Source: Raffaelea ambrosiae (taxonomy: Eukaryota > Ascomycota > Sordariomycetes > Ophiostomatales > Ophiostomataceae). From it: DNA of 64,000 bases. The notes under the pieces are model-generated. The model was not told where the DNA came from. It searched no databases and saw only the letters and a list, made by a program, of their open reading frames with translations. This document shows, piece after piece, positions 31,464 to 44,632 of this stretch. Made by a program: the position numbers and the translations under genes. Numbering within the stretch: the stretch's first letter is position 1; each line of letters opens with the position of its first letter. The stretch covers positions 11,283-75,282 of the forward strand of contig PCDI01000018.1 in the NCBI GenBank assembly GCA_002778195.1. The letters are read 5' to 3'.

Positions 31464-34400
31464 ATGGGGATCGTTACAACGCTTGCTGTCGTCGTATTAT
31501 CAGCGCTACTTCGTAAGTTGTGGGGTCTTGTTATGCTTAGATTTGTTGGGCCAATTCTAACTCAAAATGCTCAGTGCAACCATGTGTGTCTCAGTCAACT
31601 TCGGTTAGCCAATACAAGGATTCGTCGACAAACATTACGTTTGGCATGTACGAAATCGATTCCATTGCGGACCCCGATACTGGAGAAGTCGGCCAAGGGT
31701 TTTATAATTTTGGAATCGTCCTTCCAGACGATGCATTGAAGAAGGATGCCACTGAATACGTCGGGATTCTTGTAAGTAACAGCAATGTTCGAAGTTCCCG
31801 AGTTCAATTCCTGACTATTCCGGTGTCACTTCAGCGCTGCGAAAGCACCAATTCGTCTTTGACTGGATGGTGTGGTATTTCTCACGGTTTATCGGGTCAA
31901 ATGACGAACTCCCTTCTGCTTCTCGCTTGGCCGTGGAAAGGACAAGTTATGACTTCGTTCCGGTACGCCACAAAGTGGACTATGCCAGGTGAATATGTAG
32001 GTGAAGCTAGGGTTACCCAAATCTCCTCGTTTGTCAATGAAACCATGTTCGAAGTCATATATCGTTGCATGGGCTGCTTCAGCTGGAAGACGGCAGAGAA
32101 CACAACCACGAAAGTCAATACGACGTCTGGAAATCTTATTTTTGGCAGAGCGCAAGCGTTCAAAGGGCCACTCGTTGCCGGATGCCCCAGTAAAATCACA
32201 TTTGGTTTTCATGATTCTGGTTACAGCCAGTATGGCGTGGACCCCAAGAACGCGATTCACCCTTCATATTCGTCTTGGGCTGCTCTGGCCACACATACGG
32301 TAACTACAGACTGTGTCGACATCTCTACAGCCACCCAAACTGCGTGAGTGTGCTATTTTTCTTGATTGTTCAAATTTGACAAATGGCATACCGTCGAAAA
32401 GCAGACAGCCTAATGTTGTGAAGTTCTCAAGGCAACTATTCCAGCTCCATCGGGCCCCAACCCACATCTAGTCCAGTTACGGCATCAACTACCACTGCTA
32501 CCACAGCAACCTCCCAATCGCCGCTGGCTACTCCAATGTGTAAACCCGCGACAAACAAAACCTACGATTACATTATTGTTGGAGCCGGAGCTGCCGGGAT
32601 TCCTTTAGCTGACAGGCTATCTCAGATTGGCAAAACGGTGTTGCTCATTGAAAAGGGGCCTGCGTCATCCGGGCGGTGGGGGGGGGCATTGAAGCCCAGT
32701 TGGTTAAATGGCACCAACCTCACTCGCTTTGATGTTCCGGGCTTGTGCAACCAAATATGGCATGATTCCGCCGGTGTTGCCTGTACTGACACCGAACAAA
32801 TGGAAGGATGTGTACTAGGAGGCGGTACAGCGGTCAACGCTGGCCTGTGGTGGCGAGCTAACCCTAAAGACTGGGATTACAACTTTCCAGAAGGCTGGAG
32901 GAACAAAGACATGTCCGACGCTACCAAACGTGTTTTTCAACGCATTCCTGGTACGATTGCACCATCCATGGACGGAAGGCTCTACATGCAACAGGGTTTT
33001 GAAATGTTGTCTTCTGGATTAAACGCCTCTGGCTGGTCATATTTGGTACCAAATGATCACCCCGATAAAAAAAATCGTACCTATGGCCACACGACGTATA
33101 TGTTTTCGAATGGAGAGAGAGGTGGCCCGATGGCCACTTATCTTGTCACAGCCGCACAAAGACCTACATTCACTCTCTGGGTTGGTACTCCAGTAAGAAG
33201 GGTTATTCGTGAAGGCGGTCATATTGCTGGAGTTGAATTGGAATGCACAGGAGGTGGCTATTTCGGCAACGTTTCAGTGACTCCGGCTACAGGGCGTGTT
33301 ATCTTGTCCGCGGGTACGTTCGCCTCGGCAAAACTGCTGCTTCGAAGTGAGTTTCTTGAATTACCTCCGTGCCATTCAAAGTCACTGTAATTGACGTCTG
33401 GTCTCAAGGCGGTATTGGTCCTGCCGACCAGCTTTCCATTGTGAAGAACTCTGCCGACGGCCCAACAATGATCAGCAATGCGTCCTGGATTGATCTACCA
33501 GTCGGTTACAACCTGAACGATCACGTTAATGTACGTTGCTCTATCTCTTTTGACGAGGATCCAAATTACCATTGTGTGCTTGAAGTTATGCTAACTTTTC
33601 TTTATTAAAAAATACAGACCGATACCGAAATTTCCCATCCCGGTGTTGTATTCTATGATTTTTACGCTGCATGGGATAAGCCTATTGATTCTGATAGAGC
33701 GGAATACCTGGGTATGATTTCATTGATGATGGACTTACTGAATCACCTCGAAACACACCTTAACAAGAAATGACAATTAGGAAACCGAACCGGAATATTG
33801 GCTCAGGCTGCACCAAACATTGGTCCCATGGTGAGCAGGAAACATCAGTGGTATTCCTATCCAATGGCTAATAGAATTGCAGTTCTGGGAGGAAATCAAG
33901 GGGTTGGACGGAATTGTGCGACAGTTACAGTGGACATCCAGAGTCGAGGGCTCAACAAACAGTGCGTAAAGATGCACAGCTGGACTCTCTTCATTTGTCA
34001 TTTCTAACACAGATTTTGATCATTCCAGCTTCTATGATTATGAGCCAATATCTTGGCCGAGGATCTGTATCGCGGGGTCGAATGACAATTACACGGAGAC
34101 TGACTACATTTGTTTCTGTTCCGCCATACTTACATGACGACCTTGACAAGGAAGTTGTCATCAAGGGCATCGAAAACTTGCAGTCCGCTCTGAAGCATGT
34201 GCCGAATATTACCTGGATTACTCCTCCACCAAATCAGACAGTAACTGAATACGTTAATTCGGTATGCCTAGATATGTTGCCATAGACCCTCGTGTTTTGG
34301 GAATACTACTAATGACAAAGCTTCCAAACACGCCCTCGAAACGTCGCGCCAACCATTGGATTGGTAGGAGCCACTCTTCCGTCCAACAAGAGGGTGCTTT

Positions 34401-34900
34401 TCCAAAATAGAAGCTCACTGTCTGGTTATTTAGGTACCAATAAAATGGGTCTGGATGATGGCCGTGCCGGAGGCTCTGCTGTTGTTGACACCAATGCTAA
34501 GGTTTACGGTACGGACAATCTGTTCGTTGTTGACGGCTCTATTTTCCCAGGGCATGTTACTGGAAATCCATCAGCAGCTATTGTAACGGTTGCAGAGCGG
34601 GCATTCGAGCGCATCAGCTCGCTGCATCTCCCTGCCCTTGGCCAAGCCGGCTCGCAGTGCGGTGGCGATTCATGGGATGGTTCATTCCAGTGCGAACAAG
34701 GACTGCAGTGCATTTACGTCGATCAGTCACTCTCCCATGTAGGTTTTCATTTGGTTATGGGGGACTGATCTTGTTTTGTTGTTTGCTGGTTTGGAAATTT
34801 CTAACCACAGGTAAACTGCAGTGTGGAAAGACAAATGTGGAAACTTCAACGTTACCGGCCACTGGCATGCCAGCAATTCTCTCTCGTATTCGACAGATAG
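31464..34900 (+). CDS. Cellobiose dehydrogenase with C-terminal CBM1
   Basis: Twelve exons: 31464-31512, 31575-31771, 31835-32343, 32445-33346, 33409-33530, 33618-33711, 33781-33830, 33883-33961, 34029-34261, 34321-34363, 34434-34738 and 34811-34900; 890 aa, all phases agree. Order: signal peptide (MGIVTTLAVVVLSALL), cytochrome b domain (ITFGMYEIDS, GWCGISHG, FHDSGYSQYG), a Thr/Ser linker, and the flavin GMC domain with YDYIIVGAGAAGIPLADRL, GGGTAVNAGLWWRANP, and the catalytic His in RRANHW with Asn in HVTGNPSA. A cellulose-binding CBM1 follows (SQCGGDSWDGSFQCEQGLQC), then a 22-residue tail after its last Cys. This is the class IIA layout found in ascomycetes. The secreted enzyme oxidises cellobiose and passes electrons through its cytochrome to AA9 enzymes. 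Confidence 0.92.
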
Positions 34901-35139
34901 CGTGACGCAGCGGCATCAAGCGAAATTTTTGGCCGAAAGAAGGACAAGCTAGTCGTCCCCCCCGTGGACAACAATGAAGATAGAAGTAGATATATCTTGA
35001 AGATCTTATTCACAGCATCGATAAAGATTCGCCGGGCATCGGATCTTTGGGGACTTAAAGTGGGTTGTAGTTAAATACTTTGAACTACCATCAGACACTA
35101 CTCGCGGACCGATATGGTTGTCATGTGACCCGATTCGAC

Positions 35140-35830
35140 GGTATTTGAGAGTAATCGCCCACACACGGTACGCAATACTCCACAACACGGCAGATCGGGT
35201 TGTGCTTTGGTGCTCCAGCTGTTTCTGTTCCCCTGCCATACAGACTTCAGGTGATGAAGTGGGGTTTGGTCCCGTCGTGGAGCAAGAAACGGCCAGACTA
35301 CACGGCCATGATGAAAACAATCAACTGCCGGGTAGAGTCACTCTCCACTGGTTGCGGAATGTGGACATCAATGCGAGGACAAAAGCGCTGTGTGATTGTA
35401 GTACAATGTTTCTACGAATGGCTAAGGTTGCCCCAAAGAGCGGGTGCCACATTACCTTCGTCGGCGTGACGGGCTTCCCATGTTGTTTGCGGCTCTGTAA
35501 TTGTGCACCTCTTGAAGATGGCAATAGCGAAGGATCGAAACAAAAGTTGTACACATACAGCATCATCACTACCAGATCAAACAAACAGCTACGGTTTCTG
35601 TACGGCCGGATGCCAGTCATGTTTGGTCTAAATTCTATTGAGCTCCAGACGTGGCTCGACCCTGGCCGCAACGTGTGGTCTGCCGAGTTACAATCGCTTC
35701 TACTCGTACACAGCTGGCCTGATCCGGATGATGTAACCGAAGCTCCAGTCTTCGACATCGATGTGGTCGGCAAAGATGTCAACAAGACCGGTCGCAGCTC
35801 ACCTAGTTTCATAATCCCCGTCACAACAAC
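35140..35830 (+). pseudogene. Broken SRAP-domain gene (HMCES/YedK family)
   Basis: Family blocks occur in order but in three different frames: MKWGLVPSWSKKRPDY and TINCRVESL near 35255-35345, CFYEWL near 35405-35425, ERVPHYLRRRDGLPMLF near 35438-35492, then YTYSIITTRSN and GRMPVMF with WLDPGRNVW near 35556-35680, ending with an FIIPV-type tail. SRAP proteins guard abasic sites by linking to DNA through Cys2 of an MCGRY start, and no such start is visible here. At least two frameshifts fall between 35425 and 35560, with no splice sites that would mend them. The gene is therefore a pseudogene; a working copy presumably exists elsewhere. Confidence 0.7.
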
Positions 35831-37321
35831 AAACCCAATATACTATGTACTTAGTAGCCAACTTCTTCCCCTGAAAAAAAATCTGTGAGTCAGAACTCAA
35901 CACACTAGGAAACCACGGCTTCGTCTACAGCAGGCCCGTCATCCCCCCTATCCACCACGGTACCGGATTCGAGGCGCAAAGCAAGATGTGCAACAACAGA
36001 ACAGCAGGAAAGGCTGGGGAAACGAGGTACAAATCACAAATTTGGCCCATAGTGTGCCAACTCCTAAAAGACAAAAACAGCATCCTGCTGGAGCCCCATT
36101 CGATAGATCACCTGCTTGCTGTAAGCCAAAAAAAAAGGAAACAAAGGCAGCCAAAAGATAACGGCTTGCTCCGCACTCCAGCTGCTCGGCAGATAACAGA
36201 GTTCCGATATGCGCGTGGGGGGTACTGTTGTGCGATCATGCCATTTAGCCACAGTGGCGGTGCAACCTCGTTCCACCCCAAAAGTCCACCTGCCCATGAC
36301 AGATCCGGGAAGTGGGACGCCCTGAAATGGCCTGTTTGAATGTATGGTCGTAATTGAAGCCTGCCCAATAAGACACGCTCAGTGGAAATGACGAACAAGC
36401 GGGTGTGGGTGATGTAAAGAGCACCCTTGCCTTTAAAAAGATGCCGCTGCCCAAACTACTTCGTGTTAGCTAAATCCCCAGCTGTATAACCATTACAACG
36501 CGTCTAGGTGTCTCTACAGAATTAGGCACATCTGCAGCCGAAAGAAGTCAACGACCTTACAATATACTGTTTTCCCTTGTGTTGCATAGTAATTGGCAAC
36601 AGGTCCCCAGAAGCACATCCAGTAACCCTGGCTGCAAGCGAGCACGATGTCCCCAACCTACACCATGTCTGCGCACCTCTGCAAGCAGATCTATACATCC
36701 TGGCGGCAAGCCCACGACTTATACAACGAAGCAGGCCATCAGTCCCAAGACAAGCAGTTTCAAGACAAGCAATTTTCTCCAAGCAACAACAGCAAATACC
36801 GTTCCCTCGCTCCCACCTCCATTACCTCGCCATATTTCCAACGGCCACTCCCGCCCTCGACACAAAAGCGCTCCATGGACAGCGACCGGTCCGAGAACAG
36901 TGTCTAGTCTGTCCCCTTCTGCATTAAGGCGTGTTTGGCAGCTTGTATACAGAATACTGGAGCAATCGAGTGGTATGGTCTCTACGGGCGTCGACCAGGT
37001 TTAGGAAAGGAACAACACTTCATAATCGTACGATTTGATTTACTTTTTTGCGGCGGTGTGTCAGGGGTTTGGGACTGCTTGATATGATTTTGGGTTGATT
37101 CTTTTCTTTCTTACTTTTTGCCCTGGCGTTCACATTGCATCTCTTTTGTATTTCAGCCGTTGGGCTCACTTGGGTTACTCGAGGAATTGTACAATTCTCT
37201 TCGCATTCTTAACTTCATTCCGATAGAGGACTAATCGATTGGCAATCTTTGCAAGCTCTGCGATATTGACTCCCCCCTGCTCGTGTAATCTTGAACACCT
37301 CTACCTCTCGAAACTAAACCT
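35831..37321. other. Gene-free stretch
   Basis: Several overlapping short frames on both strands (for example 36577-36927, 36579-37004 and 36108-36398) but none with a motif or convincing splice pattern. Nothing else recognised. Confidence 0.4.
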
Positions 37322-40300
37322 TCAACGCGTCGGCAGATCGTCACTGCCGCTACTATCTTCTGGTGAGTTATCTTCGGTCATCGTATTGCCTTGGATCCGC
37401 CTCCTGGCCTCTAACTTCTCCTGTTCGGTCACCTCCCTCTCATCCTTTGGCATATCCGCTTTCCACTGCGGCTCGTTTGGCGAGTGTCCGACTGACATGC
37501 CAACACGAATCTGGACTTTCGTTAGCACAAAAACGAAGCTATACATGCAAAACTGACCGACAAACATTCAACACTGGGGCAACTCACCAAAGTTTCCAGC
37601 GCCCCGTTGGAATTTTCCACAAGATCATCATCGAACTTCATCTGATCTTCCTCGAAAAGTAAAACGACAGTGCTGCCACCAAATTTGAAGTAGCCCAGCT
37701 CTTCGGCACGCCTCACACGCTCACCCTCCTGGCGCGTAATGACAGTACTGCCAACCATCATTGCACCCACACAAACAACAATCACCCGGCCGTGGATATC
37801 ACTGTCAATCGGTACAATGACGCGGACGTTTTCACCGTACACGTCGAGAGCTGATCGGATAGCCATAGGGTTTACGGTATAGTACTCGCCAGAAATCAGC
37901 CGCGGCCTTCCCAATACGCCATCAACGGGGACATGAAATCGATGATAATCCTGGGGTGCCAAACGGAATATGCCTAGCGACCCGTTTTCGAAACGACTCG
38001 TATTCTCCGTTCCATCGGCGCCCAACAGTCGCTTGATCGAAAATTCCCGACCCTTGATCCATATTTTGGTAGCCTTTTCGATGTGGTTGAACACCACAGA
38101 TCGACAGTCGGCTGGCGAAACAATGATATTCGGGTTATTTGGCGCTGAACAGGGTCTGGATCCAGGCTTCAGGGCTCGGTAAAAAAATTCGTTGAAACTT
38201 TTGAATTCTTCCAGGGGAAGAAGGACTTCTGACATGTCAAGCTGGTGGAAATCAATGAATTTCTGGATTTCGGCCTTGGTTTCTGGGTCATCATACTTCT
38301 TCCCCTGCTTGATGCTCAGGCCCTTCAGGAGTTTCCGGACTGATTCGAATTGTTAACTTACTGGAGATATCGAATGAGGGGATGACAAGGGAGGGGGTGT
38401 TTGAGGGTTTACCCACTTCTTTTGTTCTCCATATTGTTGGACCGAAGTCCCTTGTAGAGCAGACGAATCCCGAGTCGTACGTAGACGCTCATCTTTTCCT
38501 CGTTGATCTGCCCTGTGACACGATCTTGCACAAGGATGTTGGCCGAGTTGGCACCGATGCGATAACCTCCATAGGAGATCTTCGTTAGGACCTTCGAATA
38601 CCACTTCCTCTGGGCTTGGCTAGATGTAACGAATCCAGCCATGACCAAGTCGTTCACCTGGCGCCAATCTTGGGACGCACAAGTTGCAATATGTGTTATG
38701 ATATCTGCATCCTTGCGTTTGTTGAGCCGTGGTTGGTGACAAATGGGACACTCGCGAATCTCGACAACGTGCTCTTCACCACGGTCGTTCAAATCATCCC
38801 TGCCCAACGCCTCTTCTTCATTCCCCAACGCGGTGGCGGTGGCGGACATGGCCGTAAGACCAGAAACAGGGGATGGTGTCTCGGGTGCAGGCGTTCCCGT
38901 TGCTTGTGTTTGCAAGACGGTGTTTGAGGTAACGTCCTGGCCAGTGGGGGTATCTGATTGGGATGGCACAGAAAGTAGTTTTTCAGCCCTTTCAATAGCA
39001 AGCTGCTCTGTTGCTTTTGGTCTCGACTTCACCTCTAACTGGTCCTCCAAACAGATGACGGCCTCGTCCACTGTCAGATCGCCCACGTCATCTTCCTTTT
39101 CGAGAGTTTTAGCAAACCGCTGGAAGAACCCGTCGATGGTTGATTCCCTCAGCGTTGATCCTAGCGTATCAAGCATAGTACTTAATTCTACTTTGCTGAT
39201 CAACCCGCTCTCATCAGTGTCGTACTGTTTCAGCATCGCACGCCAAAACTGTTGCCGTAGAGCTGGGTATGGCATGTATTTGGCTCGGATGAAAAGCTGC
39301 GGGTTGTGTTTATCTTCCCATTTATCCATATTTTTCATTCGAAGACTGAGGGGGAATGTGTTGAAATCCTGCTCGACGCTATCTGCCGCTGCATCGCCTG
39401 CGGCCATTGCAGTATTGGCCGGCTTGGAGCTCGCATTTTCATTGGAACCAACAGAGCTAGAATTTGCCGTGTATGAATTAGAAGGCCGGTCTCTATCCGT
39501 ACACTCTGGGGTTCCTATAGTGGGAAGTGGCAAGGACGAAGAAATCGTGTCGGGTTCGTTTGACGGTGCAGGCGCTTCGGCAATGCCGCGGATAGGTGGG
39601 ATTTGATGTTCTGCAGGGGTGGGTCCGCTGTTGGTAAAAACCGCCGGCGGTGTCTGAGATGTGGAGGTAGTCCCCTTGCCTAGTCGACCCATTTTGACAA
39701 GGCTTTGTGCAGATGATGAGCGAGAGATGCCAAGACGCTTGAAACGTCCTCGCTGCGAAGTGAGAACGTATTCGGGTGGGCTAGGTAGCTCATACAAGCC
39801 AGTCTCGGGGTCAGCTCGGGGAGCTTTATCAATGAATTCCTTGATAGGAAGAGAAGTGGACGCAATGAAGTCATTCCCTGAATACTTGTCACGGTCAATG
39901 ACTGTGAATAAGAGAGAATAAGATTGTTCGCTGCTTGTGACTTGAAAAATCATCTTTTCGTTGAAAACCGGGTTGAGATTGTGATGAATAGTCTTTGTGC
40001 GAAATGTCTTTCTACCCAGCGAGGCAACAACGAATGGGTCCATGTCGAAACTTGTTTTGGTGAAATTGGACTCGGGGGGGAGGTCGGTGATGTTCTTGAT
40101 TTCCAGGAAGACTATACCGAGAACATCGTTGCCGCTGTTGCTGAACTCATAAGGGTTGTTCCTGCGCTTTCTCTTCAGCCCTTTGATGCGCAGGCGCCGT
40201 TTTCTCTTCTCAGCTGCTTCGGGTTTGCTCATGTCCTCGTCCTCTGCCACAAGCTCGTCGTCAAACGCATCTTCATCTTCATCGTCTTCATCTTCGTCTT

Positions 40301-41160
40301 CATAATTCTCATCATCTCCTGCCATCGGTTGGCGTGTCCCAGCAGAAGACGAAATCGCGAGGCTGCTGCCGAACTTGCCCAGCTTTGCAGCTGGAGCAGA
40401 GGGTTTCGGCACGGTGGCACGGGTTCCAAAATCAGTATCCGCGGCAGAGTTAACCAGGTTGCTGAATTTTTCCAAGATCTGTTGATCTGAATCTTTCTTG
40501 TCGGAAGCATCCAAAAGCGTGAACTGCAGCAGTACCTCTCCCGACACAATGCTGGTCTTCTTCCCGGGCCGTTTGCTTCTCAGTGGGAACCAACGGGCTT
40601 CCTGTTCTGTTTCGTCGTTGATGAAAATCTCCTCGAGGGCAAGATCAAATTCCCCGAGGTAATCTTTGCCAAAACGATCCTTGTCCCAACAGCAAACATC
40701 GAGAACCAGGCTGGGAATGCCGTATATTGGTAGCTGGCAGACTTCATTCCATTCCGGATTTAATGATTTGGGCACGGAATGTGTAACATGCTTGGCGTCT
40801 CCTAACGTGAGCACCAGATACTGCCTCTCGTTAGCACACGTTCTATGTCGGGTATCAAATCTAGAAATGGCTAACCGGGTCTGAAGTCCCCCCACGGTCC
40901 TTTGCAGCTAAGTTTCGTGCCTATATTAACAACATATAAGCATATTACTTGTGAGGCGGCCAGGAGATGCTTGCTGTACTGTCAGCAATCCGCACCTTGA
41001 TAATGACCACATTCAAAAGCAGTTCAGGGTCCTTGCGTGCGTCGGGACTAGTAGAATCGCCTCTATATCGGAATGGGCTTGTACTGCGGCTGTTGGCGTT
41101 GGAGTTCGACCCCGAGTTGCCTGACGAGGGCTTGAGACGACTTGGAATAATGCGAACCAT
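37322..41160 (-). CDS. PSD2: Phosphatidylserine decarboxylase with C2 domains and EF hand (PSD2 type)
   Basis: Five exons: 41160-40996, 40920-40876, 40820-38417, 38339-37588 and 37510-37322; 1184 aa, all in phase. Domain order: a first C2 domain (LLLNVVIIKARNLAAKDRGG then SDPYLVLTLGDAKH), an acidic Glu/Asp run (about residue 250), a second C2 domain (SFDMDPFVVASLGRKTFRTK), a Ser/Pro-rich linker, an EF-hand loop (DTDESGLISKVEL), and the decarboxylase domain ending in KFGGSTVVLLFEE. The protein is expected to cleave itself at the GGST serine, giving the pyruvoyl cofactor. It converts phosphatidylserine to phosphatidylethanolamine at Golgi/endosomal membranes in yeast. The C2 domain is interrupted by two tiny introns flanking a 45 nt exon. 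Its length matches fungal PSD2 proteins. Confidence 0.93.
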
Positions 41161-42138
41161 GCTGACGGGAAGCGCGGACCTTGGCAGAGAAATCTTGGAA
41201 GAAAAGTGCGGACCAAGAACGAAAGTCGCGTAAGTGTTGAGATTTTCAGTCTAGTCACAAAAATGACGTCTTGAGGACCAAAGTTTGTGTGCAACGTTGT
41301 AGAGAATATTGTTTGTCCTGTGCTTCGTGCAGTTGAAAGGCCGAGGAGTTAGTCGGTCGGCTTTTGCGGGAACACAATAAGTGGCGGAACGTGATGGAAA
41401 TCCTGCCCCTCAGCCGCACTTGGTAAATGAGGCGCAAGCAGAAGTCCGCTGGGTCGGCTTGAATCCTACTCGTTCACAAGATAACAAAACAGATAATGCT
41501 CGTAAAAGCTAACCCGAGAAGAGGAGAGAGGGTGTGGGAGGGAGAGGGGGCAAGATGAATGAAGAGTTATGGAAGAGAGAGTAAGGGTTGGGAATACCTT
41601 CGTTGCTTGCGCCAGGTAAACCCCGCCTACGGTCAACGGCGTAGAGTTGGCGCTGGAGAAAAGTGCACTGGCGTCTGAATTGTCAGCAGCCGCGGCCACG
41701 CATCAGGCGTCGTTATATAAAGTGGCCTTGAAACAACAAGATGATGTTCTGTGAGCAGGAAAAAAAAAAGAAGGGCAAAGGAGGTGGAGGTGGGGAAAGC
41801 TGTAAAACAAGAAATCAGGCAGCGAAGGAGGAGATATGTGTCAAGAATAGGAATCAGTTCCCGTTTCAACTAAACCAGCTGTATGCATCAATGCACAAAT
41901 AGGTATATCGCATACATGCATATGCTGTTGTGTTGGTTTGAGTGGTACGTTAATATGAATAAATTGTTCGACCGGGGGAGGGCATTGAGGAAATTAAACA
42001 TAACAAGGCGTATCCTAACGTATTCAACAACCTAGAGCCTGTTGTACCGAAGTGCTAGTTATGCCACCATGAGCCACGTGCGTGAGGCGCTGTCCGCCCC
42101 TCAACTCCTTCAGAAGTAGTAATTACAGTCACAGAGGC
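41161..42138. other. Upstream region of PSD2
   Basis: About 980 bp between PSD2 and the coatomer epsilon gene (same strand). A frame at 41699-41466 opens with a Ser/Ala-rich stretch but has no splice connection that I can support. An A-run at 41761-41770 and purine-rich tracts are present. No gene recognised. Confidence 0.4.
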
Positions 42139-43195
42139 CTACGCGACCACTTTCGCTTGATACTTTGCTGCCGCTTTGTCAAAGAGGTCGCTTTTTTCCT
42201 CAAGATCCGTAAGGAAACTATGGCTTGGGTCGGCCTTCTTTAGGGAACTGCATGGTGACAACTGTTAGTCTCAGAAGAGAAAATGTGGCCCATTATTGTG
42301 TTTTGTCGCAAGGTGACTGCTGCCAGTCTGGAAACTTGCACTCACTTCATGGCGTCGGCATAGTTTTTGCCCGACAGAATGGCTAAAACCAGCAGATTCG
42401 CAATAGCATCGGCGTATCCAGGGTTCGCCTTCAAAGCCTGCTCCAAAGCCGCCCGGGCCTCTTCAGTCCGGCCAAGATGTAGTTCAGAAACAGCCTGCGC
42501 CACGAGTGTACGGACCGACGATGATGATGGTGCTTGCGCGAGTTCCTCGAAGACGTAAAATGCCTGCTGGTATCGCTCGCCACCCAAACGAATCCCGACC
42601 CAAGACTCGGCTAGGTTAACCAGTAACGAGTCCTGTGCCCACCGTCGTGCGGCAATGACTTCCTTCAATGCAAGATCGTTCCGGTTCTGCTGCAGGTGAA
42701 TCTGTACGATGAGAGCGACAGCGTCAACTAAATAGAAGGTATAGAGCCCAACAGTTAGAGTCGATCAAGTTGAAACGTGCATAATGGAGAGGGAGATGTA
42801 CGATTTCCTCCGTGCTGTGAAAGGAGAGCGACAGCTTCGTCTGATTTTCCAGCAGCCTGTAGTACAATTCCTCCAAGAATTTGTACTGTAGCGTTGTCGC
42901 CTGAAGACTCAGCGAGCTTTTGGATTGTGGCAACAGCCGTATCAGAGCGACCTGCGTTCTGGTCCGCCAGAGCCCCAACAGCCTGAAGAGCAGGATCCGT
43001 TTCGCCCTTCACATCAGAAAGAACAGCATCCACCTCTCCGATCTCGATTCGCGCTCTGAGTTTCAACAGCCGCGCTGCGAGACTGTTCTCTGGGGACAAC
43101 GTTTCTGTGTCATAGTCGATGACATCCTGGAATTGACCTTGGTGAAAGTGGCTGTGGATGTTGATCAGCTCGCCCTCAGCTGAGTATGGATCCAT
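42139..43195 (-). CDS. SEC28: Coatomer epsilon subunit
   Basis: Three exons: 43195-42802, 42727-42346 and 42247-42139; 294 aa, in phase. The protein is a chain of TPR-like helical hairpins; the highly conserved LDAVALIVQIHLQQNRNDLALKE crosses the first splice junction and RLGGERYQQAFYVFEEL and ANPGYADAIANL follow. The end SLKKADPSHSFLTDLEEKSDLFDKAA is typical of epsilon-COP. It stabilises alpha-COP in the COPI coat for Golgi-to-ER transport. Start at MDPYSAEGEL agrees with the family. Single-copy housekeeping gene. Confidence 0.93.
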
Positions 43196-44632
43196 TTTTC
43201 CTGGATAATTTGTCGGTATGCACGAAGTGCTTGTTGTTTTTGTTTGCTATCGTTCGACTCGTTTCGTTTCAATTGGCGCGTTCGTTCCTCGTTGACGGGT
43301 TGACGATTCTGATGTAGGCGATTCGAGTAGTGCACACGTGGACGGTCCCATATATTAGTCATCTTTGTGATGATTCAGGTGATAGGTGTGGGTGGTTTGG
43401 AGGACGCATTGTCCACGTGACTTACTTTTGGACTCACGCATTCTTTTTGGCAAAAAAACTAAAGAACAACGAGGACTACTTGTCAAAAAACAGACGACAG
43501 AATAGAAAACATTGACAATTCAACCTCAACTATGGAGGGGGGGTGGGGGGGGGACATTACGGATCTTAACTCTGCTTTCAACCTGAACCTATCTTTAATT
43601 TATAGCTTTAACCGTTACCTTCAGACCCCGATCCAATCTCTATCAGTCTGCACAGTCCCCCGGGTTTCTTGGGCAGCCGTCCCAGCCCTATTTCTTTGTA
43701 CAGCAGCATACGCGCCTTCGAGGCGTAGATTGTTCCTTGGATCGGCCGACGAACGTGCTTTGGGTCCGTGCTCCCTTGTGGTAGAATGGGCGCACATCTC
43801 CCAAACGATTTGAAAAGTGGTGGTGCATCTCGAAAAGTCTGTGATAAATGACAGTGACCGATTGCTGTTATCTGATTGGAACGAATCCGGGTCATGAGTC
43901 GCTGGCTTGGTGGCTTGGAACGAAAAGTACGGTAAGAAAGACAGTGTCACGTTAATGTACGCTGCCAAAATATGAGGCCCGTAGAGTGTTGAGGCACTTT
44001 CGCATCGTTGTACATGATACTCCTCCTCGGTAGCAATGTAATGGATAGCTGTTGGCTGTAGCTCCGAGTACAACGACAAGCGAGATATCCACGTGCCATA
44101 TGCTTGGTTTAAAGAGGATGCTGAAACTGGCATTGACTACTGCTTCTTTTTTAGCCATAGTAGTCGCGTCCCCTGGGCTAACACAACGATGAATTGGCCC
44201 ACCCTGAAAACCTGGATGTCTCGTAGTGTGTACGGAGTAGCAACTAGTTAGGTCCAGAATAGATAAAGAGTAGTTTGACCCGCCCAATGACCTCAGTGGT
44301 GGTATTGAGCTCAAAATATCGCTGCTTCAATTATATTCGCAGATTTCCGCAAAATCTGGGCATTTAGAGTATGATGGTAAGTCATAAAAAGAGGCAACTC
44401 TTGCAACCTCGTTGAGATGATTCAAGGCAACCAAAGTGAAACAAGAATGCCCAAACTTCATTAGCTAAGCGAGTAGCCCCACCCAAGTCATGTGCTTTAC
44501 AAGCTCTTCAGATCTTTACCCATAACGCCTTTACGTTTTGTGACTGCTGACCATTGATCGGCACAGAAAGCAGTCTCGGTTCTGTTCAGAGGACGATAAA
44601 GAAGTATTTGGTATACCAAGTTCTTACTCGAA
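43196..44632. other. Gene-free stretch
   Basis: 1.4 kb between the divergent coatomer epsilon and fRMsr genes. A 170-residue minus-strand frame (44133-43621) and a 93-residue plus frame (43532-43813) overlap and carry no recognisable motif. A long G run lies at 43535-43552. Confidence 0.4.

Noticed and set aside
38743..39606. 287-residue plus-strand frame
   Set aside because: It lies antisense to the PSD2 coding exon, with composition that mirrors its Ser/Glu codons and no motif.
43621..44133. 170-residue minus-strand frame
   Set aside because: No motif, no splice sites, overlapped by another frame on the opposite strand, between two well-defined genes.
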